The notes under the pieces: model-generated | What the model was told of the DNA's origin: nothing | Seen by the model: only the letters and a program-made list of their open reading frames with translations | Databases searched by the model: none | From: an uncultured Collinsella sp. | GTDB taxonomy: Bacteria > Actinomycetota > Coriobacteriia > Coriobacteriales > Coriobacteriaceae | Direction: 5' to 3' | NCBI GenBank assembly: GCA_900547345.1 | Contig: URGG01000092.1 | Location: 1 to 7,209, forward strand | DNA: 7,209 nucleotides | Shown here: one piece after another, positions 1 to 5,893 of the stretch | Position numbering within the stretch: position 1 is the first letter of the stretch | Layout: each line of letters begins with the position of its first letter | Made by a program: the position numbers and the translations under genes

Positions 1-50
1 CGGCTCGGCGCTGTCGCGACAGGGGATTACTTGGCTGAATTGAATATGGT

Positions 51-80
51 GCGCGGCCTTTTAGGCCGCGCTTTTTGTTT
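51..80 (+). terminator. Intrinsic terminator of an upstream gene
   Basis: A perfect 9-bp GC-rich stem pairs 51-59 (GCGCGGCCT) with 63-71 (AGGCCGCGC) across a 3-nt loop. It is followed by TTTTTGTTT at 72-80, a textbook rho-independent terminator for plus-strand transcription entering from the left. The gene it ends is almost wholly outside the window. Two plus frames stop just before it (TGA at 36-38 and at 41-43), so up to about 40 bases of a preceding coding region may be present. There is too little to identify it. Confidence 0.85.
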
Positions 81-100
81 GGTCGCGCGTTGTGCGTGGA

Positions 101-135
101 TAAGAAAAGGGCCCAAGGTTTGTGCCTTGGACCCC
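101..135 (-). terminator. Intrinsic terminator of the lemA gene
   Basis: Read on the minus strand, 134-125 (GGGTCCAAGG) pairs with 118-109 (CCTTGGGCCC) around a 6-nt loop, followed by TTTTCTTA. The one imperfect pair (131/112) is a U-G wobble on the minus strand but a C-A mismatch on the plus strand. The hairpin is therefore built for minus-strand RNA. It lies about 40 bases after the lemA stop codon. Confidence 0.8.
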
Positions 136-174
136 AAAGGGTTGATGAACTGGCTTAAGACTCGGCCGTGATTG

Positions 175-726
175 TTAGAACTTGACGGTTGGTGCCTGGC
201 GGGCGGCCTCGGCGGCCTCGAAGCCCTGGCGCTCCTTAAACTGGAAGATGCCGGCAAAGATAACAGCCGGGAACGTCTGGATGGCGTTGTTGTAGCTGAG
301 GACGCAATCGTTGTAGCTCTGGCGCGCGTAGCTCACCTTGTTCTCGGTGTCCTCGAGCGTAGCCTGGAGCTGCGTAAAGTTGGTGTTCGCCTTAAGGTCG
401 GGGTAGGCCTCGGCGACGGCAAAGAGCTGGCGCAGCGCACCGGTCAGCACGTTGTCGGCTTCCATCTTGGCCTCGGGGGTGGTGGCGCTCACGGCGGCGT
501 TACGCGCGTTGACTACGGCGGCGAGCGTGTCCTGCTCGTGCTTGGCGTAGCCCTTGACGGTCTCGACCAGGTTGGGGATCAGGTCGTTGCGACGCTGCAG
601 CTGCGTGTCGATGTTCTGCCAGGCGTTATCGATGCGATTGCGCTTGGTGACCATGTTGTTGTAGATGCCGGCGATGGCGCAGACGATCACAACGACAACA
701 ACGATACCGATGATGACGGGAAGCAT
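175..726 (-). CDS. lemA: LemA family membrane protein
   Basis: This 183-residue protein is full length for the LemA family. Residues 4-22 form a very hydrophobic valine/isoleucine-rich segment that should anchor it in the membrane, with the rest as an alpha-helical, coiled-coil-rich domain. Family hallmarks are present in order: RNRIDNAW (29-36), RRNDLIPNLVETVKGYA (45-61), AYPDLKAN (107-114), LEDTENKVSYARQSYND (124-140) and the FPAVIFAGIFQF block (152-163). The biochemical role of LemA proteins is not settled; they are envelope proteins often found near membrane proteases or TPM-domain proteins, but no such partner is visible here. The ATG at 726 is preceded on the minus strand by CGGAGA with a 5-nt gap. 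A dedicated terminator follows, so the gene is probably monocistronic. It is divergent from the TetR-type regulator, which might control it. Confidence 0.93.
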   Translation of the reverse strand: MLPVIIGIVVVVVIVCAIAGIYNNMVTKRNRIDNAWQNIDTQLQRRNDLIPNLVETVKGYAKHEQDTLAAVVNARNAAVSATTPEAKMEADNVLTGALRQLFAVAEAYPDLKANTNFTQLQATLEDTENKVSYARQSYNDCVLSYNNAIQTFPAVIFAGIFQFKERQGFEAAEAARQAPTVKF

Positions 727-773
727 GATGTCTCCGTTTCGAATGGCAGCGGCGTTTTGCGCCTGCCGTTGTT

Positions 774-816
774 GGTATAACGTATCTAGTATACCCGCAA
801 CCTTCGGCGGTGCCGA
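774..816 (-). promoter_or_regulatory. Candidate lemA promoter with overlapping palindrome
   Basis: On the minus strand, TATACT (793-788, five of six bases of the -10 consensus) sits 17 nt after TCGGCA (816-811, four of six of the -35 consensus), about 60 nt before the lemA start. An interrupted palindrome, GGTATA (774-779) and TATACC (790-795) with a 10-bp spacer, overlaps the -10. Its half-sites are about one helical turn and a half apart, a geometry compatible with a dimeric repressor such as the adjacent TetR-family protein. This is inference from sequence pattern only. Confidence 0.35.
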
Positions 817-937
817 ACTTTCCGGTAAGCGTTATGTTTCAACCAGGGAGGGGGCGCCAATATCGAACGGGCGGTACAGGTGTAAGATATGCGACAAATT
901 AAGGAATGCTGTCTACGCCTTGAGGATGGCGATACGG

Positions 938-1522
938 ATGGACCTTCGCATCAAGAAAACCTATCGTGCCCTGTTCGATGCCTTTACCGAGCTTTTGGAA
1001 GAGCATCGGTTTGAGGATTTGACGGTTGCTATGCTTTGCGACCGTGCCCTGATTCGTCGCACGACGTTCTATAAGCACTTTCGCGATAAAAACGATTACT
1101 TTGCCTTTTATATCGATGAGCTTATGACGGGCTTGCCGCAAAAACAGCCCGATGAGGCCGGCGCAGTGTCTGCCGAGGACGTGCGCGCGCTTCGACACGC
1201 GATTTTGGACGATGCCATGGATTTGATTTTGGCGCACGAGCAGCTCATGGATAACATTTTGGCAAGCAGCATGTCGGGCATGTTGACCAACGTTATTTGC
1301 GACCGCATTGCCCGCTCCATTCGCGAGCGTGTGATGAACGTGCTTGCCGAGGATGCCCTGGCGCCCGTTTCGCTCGAGACAACATCGGAGTTTATCGCCG
1401 GTGGCATTATTCGACTGTTCACAAATTGGTGGGAGTCGGGTCACGATCTTGAGCGTCGACCCGAGATGGCCGACGTGGTTGATGCACTGTTTGAGCGCAC
1501 CATGACGCCGGTGCATCACTAG
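938..1522 (+). CDS. TetR/AcrR family transcriptional regulator
   Basis: With the start at ATG 938 the protein has 194 residues, the usual size for a TetR-family repressor. Residues 5-55 are the DNA-binding domain: ALFDAFTELL (helix 1), FEDLTVAMLCDRALI (helix 2 and the turn) and RRTTFYKHFRDKNDYF (recognition helix and start of helix 4). The rest is the helical ligand/dimer domain, ending with AGGIIRLFTNWWESG (154-168), a pattern common in TetR C-terminal domains. The start is uncertain. TTG 920, ATG 926 and ATG 938 are all in frame, and TGAGG (921-925) could serve ATG 938 with a 12-nt gap. An open frame back to 665 exists, but it crosses the lemA promoter region and is not family-like. A possible -10, TAAGAT, lies at 883-888 without a good -35. 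The inducer and targets are unknown; lemA, being divergent, is a candidate target. Confidence 0.9.
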   Translation: MDLRIKKTYRALFDAFTELLEEHRFEDLTVAMLCDRALIRRTTFYKHFRDKNDYFAFYIDELMTGLPQKQPDEAGAVSAEDVRALRHAILDDAMDLILAHEQLMDNILASSMSGMLTNVICDRIARSIRERVMNVLAEDALAPVSLETTSEFIAGGIIRLFTNWWESGHDLERRPEMADVVDALFERTMTPVHH

Positions 1523-1525
1523 AAG

Positions 1526-1615
1526 TGGCGGAGAGAGGGGGATTCGAACCCCCGGAACGCTCTCGCGCTCAACGGTTTTCAAGACCGCCGCATTCAACCG
1601 CTCTGCCATCTCTCC
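1526..1615 (-). tRNA. tRNA-Ser (anticodon UGA)
   Basis: The minus strand gives a 90-nt class II tRNA. The acceptor arm pairs GGAGAGA (1615-1609) with TCTCTCC (1536-1530). The D arm begins TGGCAGAGCGGTTGAATGC. The anticodon loop has TGA at 1581-1579 within CGGTCTTGAAAACCG. A long variable arm is typical of serine tRNA, and the T arm has GGGGGTTCGAATCCCCC. CCA is encoded in the DNA (1528-1526). It should read UCA and other UCN codons. The 3' end lies only 3 nt from the stop codon of the converging tetR gene, and no T-run terminator is seen downstream. The neighbouring tadA gene is a common partner of tRNA-Ser in Bacillota and Actinobacteria. Confidence 0.97.
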
Positions 1616-1625
1616 GTGAGTCGTA

Positions 1626-1634
1626 ATGATAGCA
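1626..1634 (-). promoter_or_regulatory. Candidate extended -10 promoter of tRNA-Ser
   Basis: On the minus strand TGCTATCAT (1634-1626) matches an extended -10 element (TGn followed by TATCAT). It lies 10 nt upstream of the tRNA 5' end, so transcription would start a few bases before the mature tRNA. There is no convincing -35, although TTGCAA occurs upstream with a short 14-nt gap. The element sits in the 51-bp gap shared with the divergent tadA start. Confidence 0.4.
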
Positions 1635-1666
1635 TCGTTTTGAATTTGCAACAGGGAAGGCGAACG

Positions 1667-3448
1667 ATGACGAGCACCGAAATCGACGAGAAGTTCATGC
1701 GCGAGGCGCTGGCCGAGGCGCGCGCCGCTGCTGCGGTGGGCGAGGTACCGATTGGTGCCGTGGTGGTGCGCGCGGGCGAGATTGTCGCGCGGGCGCATAA
1801 TCGTCGCGAGCTCGACCAGGACCCTTCGGCGCATGCAGAGTTCGCGGCCCTGTGCGCTGTCGCTCGGTCGCTCGGTCGCTGGCGCCTTTCCGATTGCACG
1901 GTCTATGTAACGCTCGAGCCTTGCTGCATGTGTGCGGGGCTTATGGTCAACGCGCGCGTGGGGCGCTGCGTGTATGGCGCGGCTGATGCCAAGGCGGGCG
2001 CGCTGGGTTCGCTATATGACCTGAATGCCGATTCGCGCCTGAACCATCGGTTTAATGTAACCGCCGGCGTGCTGGCGGATGAGTGTCGTGAGGTGTTGAG
2101 CGGCTATTTTAGTGGGCTGCGTGGCGCCGATGGTGCTGGCTGCGGTTGTGGGGCCGATCTTGAGGCGCATGCCGCTCATGCCGAGGCGCTCACGTGTGCC
2201 GAAGATATTGCCGTTGAGGCGGTTGACTTTGGCCCCGCGTGCCGCCGGCCCCGCCGTGTGCTGCTGGCAATCGACTCCTTTAAGGGTAGCGTTTCGAGCG
2301 CGCAGGCGGAGGCGGCGGTTGCCGAAGGCGTTCGCCGTGTGTGGCCCGACGCCGAGATGGCCGCGTTGCCGCTGGCAGATGGTGGCGAGGGAACGCTCGA
2401 CGCCATCGCCGCACGCGGTGGCGAGCTTTCAACCTGCGAGGTTGCAGGTCCCTTGGGCGACCGCGTGTCTGCCCGGATGCTGGTGGACGGCGAGCACGAG
2501 TCCGCGGTCATCGAGATGGCCGAGGCGGCGGGTATTGGGTATTCGCCTTGCACGGAGTCGGCGGCGTTGGAGGCCACAACCTATGGCGTGGGCGAACTGA
2601 TGCTTCGTGCGGTTCGCGCGGGTGCAAAGACTATCTATATTGGCTTGGGCGGCAGTGCCACCAACGACGGCGGCGCCGGCATGCTGCAGGCGCTGGGCGC
2701 GCGTCTTGTCGATGACCGTGGCTGCGATATCGCGCCGGGGCTCGCGGGCCTTGAACGAGTCGCCGGTGTTGATCTGACGCCGGCGCTTCGGGTGCTGGGC
2801 GGCGCACGCATCGTGGTGCTTTCCGATGTCGAGAATCCGCTCGTGGGGCGTCGCGGGGCGCTTGCGGTGTTTGGCGGGCAAAAGGGCCTGCCGACAGACG
2901 ATGCCGAAGCGCTGGGCGGGTATGACGGCTGGATGGTTGGCTACGGTCGACTGCTCGATACGGCGGTTGTCGAGGCACGGGCTCAGGGGCTACTGCGCAT
3001 GCCCGAGGGTGCGCGGACGTTTGGCTCGGTGCTCGGCGTGCCCGGTGCCGGTGCCGCAGGCGGCCTGGGTGCCGCGCTGCTGGCGCTCGGGGCGGAGTTG
3101 CGTTCGGGCGTTGAGACGGTGCTCGACCTCATTGGGTTCGACGAGCGCGTGAGCGATGTCGACCTGGTCATAACGGGCGAGGGCAATATGGACGAGCAAT
3201 CCGCTGCCGGCAAGGCGCCGGTGGGTGTGGCCCGCCGTGCTAAGCGCTATGGCAAGCCAGTGGTCGCCGTCGTGGGCGGTCGTGCCGATAGCCTGGATGC
3301 GGTGTATGGGCAGGGCGTCGACCTGGTTTTGCCGGTCTGCCGCAGACCCATGGGCCTTGAGCTGGCGCTCGATCCGCGCGAGGCAGAGGCAAACCTTGTC
3401 TGCGCTGGCGAGACTGCCGCTCGAGCTTACGATCTCGGCCGACTCTAG
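1667..3448 (+). CDS. tadA: TadA tRNA adenosine deaminase fused to glycerate kinase
   Basis: One uninterrupted 593-residue frame carries two complete enzymes. Residues 1 to about 150 are a TadA/CDA-fold deaminase: PIGAVVV (28-34), N45, the zinc-site HAE (56-58; H56 zinc ligand, E58 proton shuttle), PCCMC (85-89; C86 and C89 ligands) and YGAADAKAGA (103-112). TadA converts A34 to inosine in tRNA-Arg(ACG). Residues about 151-195 are an Ala/Gly/Cys-rich linker. Residues about 196-593 form a class I glycerate kinase (GarK/GlxK type, about 380 residues in E. coli), which phosphorylates glycerate to 2-phosphoglycerate with ATP. Its motifs are AIDSFKGSVSS (201-211), LADGGEGT (236-243), GLGGSATNDGGAGM (326-339), FGGQKG (402-407), PGAGAAGGLG (459-468) and ITGEGNMDEQSAAGKAP (502-518). 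ATG 1667 has AGGGAAGG 6 nt upstream; a longer frame from GTG 1616 would abut the tRNA and adds no family sequence. The only candidate internal start near the kinase (GTG 2258) lacks a ribosome binding site. Confidence 0.92.
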   Translation: MTSTEIDEKFMREALAEARAAAAVGEVPIGAVVVRAGEIVARAHNRRELDQDPSAHAEFAALCAVARSLGRWRLSDCTVYVTLEPCCMCAGLMVNARVGRCVYGAADAKAGALGSLYDLNADSRLNHRFNVTAGVLADECREVLSGYFSGLRGADGAGCGCGADLEAHAAHAEALTCAEDIAVEAVDFGPACRRPRRVLLAIDSFKGSVSSAQAEAAVAEGVRRVWPDAEMAALPLADGGEGTLDAIAARGGELSTCEVAGPLGDRVSARMLVDGEHESAVIEMAEAAGIGYSPCTESAALEATTYGVGELMLRAVRAGAKTIYIGLGGSATNDGGAGMLQALGARLVDDRGCDIAPGLAGLERVAGVDLTPALRVLGGARIVVLSDVENPLVGRRGALAVFGGQKGLPTDDAEALGGYDGWMVGYGRLLDTAVVEARAQGLLRMPEGARTFGSVLGVPGAGAAGGLGAALLALGAELRSGVETVLDLIGFDERVSDVDLVITGEGNMDEQSAAGKAPVGVARRAKRYGKPVVAVVGGRADSLDAVYGQGVDLVLPVCRRPMGLELALDPREAEANLVCAGETAARAYDLGRL

Positions 3449-3520
3449 AAAAATTATCGTTCGGTCTAGCTTGGATAGCCAAAAAGGTAGTCAAAAAAGC
3501 TCCGTCCCAAATTAGCCACC

Positions 3521-3549
3521 TTGCCCTGTCGAGCAGGAGCAGGTAAGAT
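3521..3549 (+). promoter_or_regulatory. Promoter of the SRP RNA gene
   Basis: TTGCCC (3521-3526, four of six of the -35 consensus) is followed after exactly 17 nt by TAAGAT (3544-3549, four of six of the -10 consensus). A start 7-9 nt downstream falls at about 3556-3558, which is where the closing stem of the SRP RNA begins. The agreement of spacing and RNA 5' end supports the call. Confidence 0.6.
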
Positions 3550-3624
3550 ATATCGAGCGCCTAGCGCGTTCGATGGGTTCGGATGACGACATGTTCCGAA
3601 TCTGGTCAGGTCCGGAAGGAAGCA

Positions 3625-3669
3625 GCCATAAGGAGCCCATGGGTGGGAGGAACGAAGCCATAAGGAGCC
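3625..3669 (+). repeat. 13-bp direct repeat inside the SRP RNA
   Basis: GCCATAAGGAGCC occurs at 3625-3637 and again at 3657-3669, exactly 32 bases apart, both on the 3' side of the SRP RNA. The first copy overlaps the end of the conserved Ffh-binding motif. The second lies between the inner helix and the outer stem. This may be a small internal duplication that lengthened the RNA, or two functional copies of a loop sequence. Confidence 0.85.
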
Positions 3670-3696
3670 TCTGTCGGGCATCCGAATCCATCGAGT

Positions 3697-3711
3697 GCGC
3701 AGGCGTTTTTT
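3697..3711 (+). terminator. Terminator formed by the SRP RNA closing stem
   Basis: GCGCAGGCG (3697-3705), the 3' strand of the outermost SRP RNA helix, is followed directly by TTTTTT (3706-3711). The long RNA rod itself thus acts as the terminator hairpin, and no separate one is needed. Confidence 0.65.
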
Positions 3712-3838
3712 GGTGCCGCGGCTACCCGCGAGTGCCGGCAGGGCGCTTGGTGTCTCGCTGGTCCTCGGCTTCGCCTGCGGGATCGCTCGACTACCAAGCG
3801 CCCTGCCGGCACCCGCGGGTAGCCGACCAAAACCGCCT
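3701..3838. repeat. Long near-perfect inverted repeat
   Basis: The core arms 3719-3751 and 3793-3825 are 33 bases each and complementary except at one position (3731, A opposite C), which becomes a U-G wobble if the minus strand is transcribed. Pairing resumes outside the core: TTTTGGT (3708-3714) with ACCAAAA (3826-3832), and AGGCG (3701-3705) with CGCCT (3834-3838). The loop is about 41 nt (3752-3792). The arms contain smaller palindromes such as TGCCGGCA and, in the right arm only, ACCCGCGGGT. No T-run follows the hairpin on either strand, so it is not an ordinary terminator. It encodes no credible protein. It resembles a REP/BIME-like or MITE-like intergenic element, but only one copy lies in this window. 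Confidence 0.85.
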
Positions 3839-4036
3839 GAAGGGTCACATTTATCTGATAATTGAATCCCCGGCGTTATGCCGCTCGCTGGCGTTGCCAA
3901 AACATCGGCTGCTACGTGCCTTGGGCGCTAGTGACCGTTGCCCTTACATCTGTAACGAGTTGCTTACGCATCTCCAGGGTTCTCCGTACTATCATGAATC
4001 AGATTGAATTGAGATGATGATAGGGAGCGCCTTTTT
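3839..4036 (+). other. Non-coding leader of the ABC operon
   Basis: No credible gene is seen between the palindrome and the ABC start. The stretch is less GC-rich than its surroundings and presumably holds the operon promoter. A candidate -10 is TATCAT (3990-3995), but no -35 stands at a normal distance. CTATCAT (3989-3995) and ATGATAG (4017-4023) form a 7-bp inverted repeat with a 21-nt spacer close to the start codon, a possible operator. AGGGAG (4022-4027) is the likely ribosome binding site, 9 nt before the ATG at 4037. I could not match this region to a known riboswitch. Confidence 0.4.
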
Positions 4037-5893
4037 ATGATTGAGCTGCTCAGGCGTTTTGGTGGTAAGTTTCGCCGGTATATGGTGATTGGTCCTGCGT
4101 GCAAGCTGATCGAAGTGATTTTTGACCTGCTGACGCCGTTGGTGATTGCCCAGATGATCGATAAGGGCATCGGCGCACGCGATGTCAACGCCGTTATCCA
4201 CTACGGTATGCTGCTCGCCGCCATGGCCGTGATCGGCATCTCGTTTACGCTCGTCTGCCAAAAGATGGCGGCGCTCACCTCGCAGGGCATGGGTACCGAT
4301 ATCCGCGGCGCGCTCTACGAGCACATCAACAAACTGAGCTATGCCGAACTCGACCGCTTTGGCACGCCGTCGCTTATCACCCGCATCACCAACGATGTCA
4401 ACCAGGTGCAGCTTGCCGTGGCGCTGGGCGTGCGCATGCTCATCCGCTGGCCCTTCTTGGCGGTGGGCTCTATGTGCGCGGCTCTTGCCATCGACCTTAA
4501 GCTCGGCATGATTTTTTTGATTTGCACGCCCGCCATTGGCCTGGTGTTTTGGTTTGTCATGGCGCGCTGCATTCCGTATTACAGGCAGCTGCAGGCAAAG
4601 CTCGACCGCATCGCGCTTATCTGCCGCGAGGGCCTTTCGGGCGCCCGCGTGGTTCGCGCCTTTGTGCGCGAGGGCCACGAGCGCGAGCGCTTTGCCCAAG
4701 CCGCCGACGACCAGGCCAATACCGCCATCGCGGTGGGCAAGCTCTCGTCAATCCTTAATCCCGTCACGTTTCTTGTGATGAACCTGGGCGTGTGCGCCAT
4801 CCTGTGGGTGGGCGGCATCCAGGTCAACGTGGGCGAGCTTACGCAGGGCCAGGTCATGGCGTTTGTGAACTACATGACGCAGACCCTGACCTCCATCGTG
4901 TACGTCGCCAACCTGGTCGTTGTCTTTACCAAGGCGAGCGCCAGCGCGTCGCGCATCAATGAGGTGCTCAACTGCGAGCCGAGCATCACCGACGAGGACA
5001 ACGAGCCGGTCGTGCTGCCCGAGCCGAGCGAACTGGCGGGCGGCGCTGCTCCAGTCTCCGCGGTGAGCTTTGGCCATGCGAGTTTTTCGTTTGGCGCGGG
5101 CGCGGCAAATGCCGTCAACGATGTGACCCTGGAGCTCCCGCTGGGCAAGACGCTCGGCATTATTGGCGGTACGGGCAGTGGTAAGTCCACACTCGTCTCG
5201 CTCATCCCGCGCCTGTACGATGCGAGCACCGGCAGCGTGTGCGTGATGGGTGCCGACGTGCGCGCCTGGCAGCTCGACCAGCTGCGCCATGTGGTTGCGA
5301 CCGTTCCGCAGCGTGCGTCGCTGGTGAGCGGCACCATCCGCAGCAACCTGACCTGGCGTGACGAGTCGGCGACCGACGAGGAGCTCTGGGTAGCGCTCGA
5401 TATGGCGCAAGCGAGCGAGTTCGTGCGCAGCAAGTCGCAGGGGCTCGATGCCCCTGTCGAGGCGGGCGGTAAGAACTTTAGCGGTGGCCAACGCCAGCGC
5501 CTGACCATCGCGCGCGCCCTGGTGGGCTCGCCTCAGATATTGATTATGGACGATTCTGCCTCGGCGCTCGACTTTAAGACCGACGCGGCGCTTCGCCATG
5601 CCATCCGCGAGCGCAATGTGCGCGGTGCCGCCGAGGGCGAGCTGCCGCTGACCACGGTGATTGTGAGCCAGCGCGTCTCGACCGTGCGCGATGCCGACAT
5701 GATCTGCGTACTCGACCACGGCTCGGTTGCGGGCCTGGGCACGCATGACGAGCTGTATGCAAGCTGCCAGCTCTACCGCGAGATTTGCCAGTCGCAGCTG
5801 CGACGCGAGGAGCTCGAGGGCCAGCAGGGGAGCACGACGCCCACGCCCGCTCCGACCGCCCCCGCATCCGTCTGCGCAAAGGAGGGCTGCTAA
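4037..5893 (+). CDS. ABC exporter half-transporter with degenerate ATPase site
   Basis: This 618-residue protein is a full-length fusion of a six-helix exporter domain and an ATPase domain. Hydrophobic segments lie at about 15-40, 55-75, 132-152, 155-176, 240-262 and 275-298. ATPase motifs are Walker A GGTGSGKST (377-385), Q-loop Q425, signature FSGGQ (481-485), Walker B ILIMDD (501-506) and D-loop SALD (509-512). The catalytic glutamate after Walker B is replaced by D506, and the switch histidine by Q545 (VSQRVST). This pair of changes is known from one half of heterodimeric multidrug exporters such as TM287/288 and BmrC/BmrD. The protein should therefore need a catalytic partner, expected from the next gene, which begins directly after this stop codon (TAAATG). 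The substrate is unknown; drug or lipid-like export is typical of the family. The tail after about 595 is Pro/Thr/Ala-rich, and its last codons carry the ribosome binding site of the next gene. Confidence 0.93.
   Translation: MIELLRRFGGKFRRYMVIGPACKLIEVIFDLLTPLVIAQMIDKGIGARDVNAVIHYGMLLAAMAVIGISFTLVCQKMAALTSQGMGTDIRGALYEHINKLSYAELDRFGTPSLITRITNDVNQVQLAVALGVRMLIRWPFLAVGSMCAALAIDLKLGMIFLICTPAIGLVFWFVMARCIPYYRQLQAKLDRIALICREGLSGARVVRAFVREGHERERFAQAADDQANTAIAVGKLSSILNPVTFLVMNLGVCAILWVGGIQVNVGELTQGQVMAFVNYMTQTLTSIVYVANLVVVFTKASASASRINEVLNCEPSITDEDNEPVVLPEPSELAGGAAPVSAVSFGHASFSFGAGAANAVNDVTLELPLGKTLGIIGGTGSGKSTLVSLIPRLYDASTGSVCVMGADVRAWQLDQLRHVVATVPQRASLVSGTIRSNLTWRDESATDEELWVALDMAQASEFVRSKSQGLDAPVEAGGKNFSGGQRQRLTIARALVGSPQILIMDDSASALDFKTDAALRHAIRERNVRGAAEGELPLTTVIVSQRVSTVRDADMICVLDHGSVAGLGTHDELYASCQLYREICQSQLRREELEGQQGSTTPTPAPTAPASVCAKEGC
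5878..5885 (+). promoter_or_regulatory. Strong ribosome binding site of the second ABC gene
   Basis: AAAGGAGG, a near-perfect Shine-Dalgarno sequence, lies inside the last codons of the first ABC gene and 8 nt before the ATG at 5894. It fixes the start of the second gene and shows that the two were translated as a coupled pair. Confidence 0.8.

Larger units (their letters stand above)
3557..3711 (+). ncRNA. ffs: Signal recognition particle RNA (4.5S/small SRP RNA)
   Basis: The universal SRP hairpin is present: GGTCAGGTCCGGAAGGAAGC (3604-3623) followed by AGCC, including the GGAA tetraloop and the Ffh-binding asymmetric loop. Around it nest helices expected of a rod-like RNA. GTTCC (3593-3597) pairs with GGAAC (3649-3653), and GACA (3587-3590) with TGTC (3672-3675). 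CGATGGGTTCGGATG (3571-3585) pairs with 3679-3693 with one G-U pair. CGCCT plus GCGC (3558-3567) pairs with GCGCAGGCG (3697-3705). Six T residues (3706-3711) follow at once. The RNA would target ribosomes making membrane and secreted proteins through Ffh and FtsY. At about 150 nt it is longer than E. coli 4.5S, and it carries a 13-nt internal direct repeat. The exact ends are inferred from pairing and the promoter. The order tRNA-Ser, tadA, SRP RNA is the one known from Bacillus, where dnaX follows; dnaX is not present here. Confidence 0.93.

Noticed and set aside
172..780. Plus-strand ORF of 202 residues
   Set aside because: It is antisense to lemA, whose family motifs, ribosome binding site and terminator are clear.
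665..937. N-terminal extension of the TetR regulator
   Set aside because: The extra residues cross the lemA start and promoter region and do not resemble TetR N-termini, which normally begin a few residues before helix 1.
1616..1666. GTG start at 1616 for the TadA fusion
   Set aside because: It begins immediately next to the tRNA gene, lacks a ribosome binding site and adds 17 non-family residues. ATG 1667 has a good site.
899..1834. Minus-strand ORF of 311 residues
   Set aside because: It runs through the tRNA-Ser gene (giving the well-known spurious MAERLNAAV peptide) and is antisense to tetR and tadA.
3625..3669. CRISPR-like direct repeats
   Set aside because: There are only two 13-bp copies, both inside the SRP RNA gene, with no array or cas genes.
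3701..3838. The long palindrome as a transcription terminator
   Set aside because: Neither strand has a T-run after the stem. The SRP RNA T-run precedes it and belongs to the SRP closing stem.
3466..4007. Small ORFs on both strands around the SRP RNA and palindrome
   Set aside because: They overlap a structured RNA gene and an inverted repeat, have no ribosome binding sites and look like chance open frames in GC-rich DNA.
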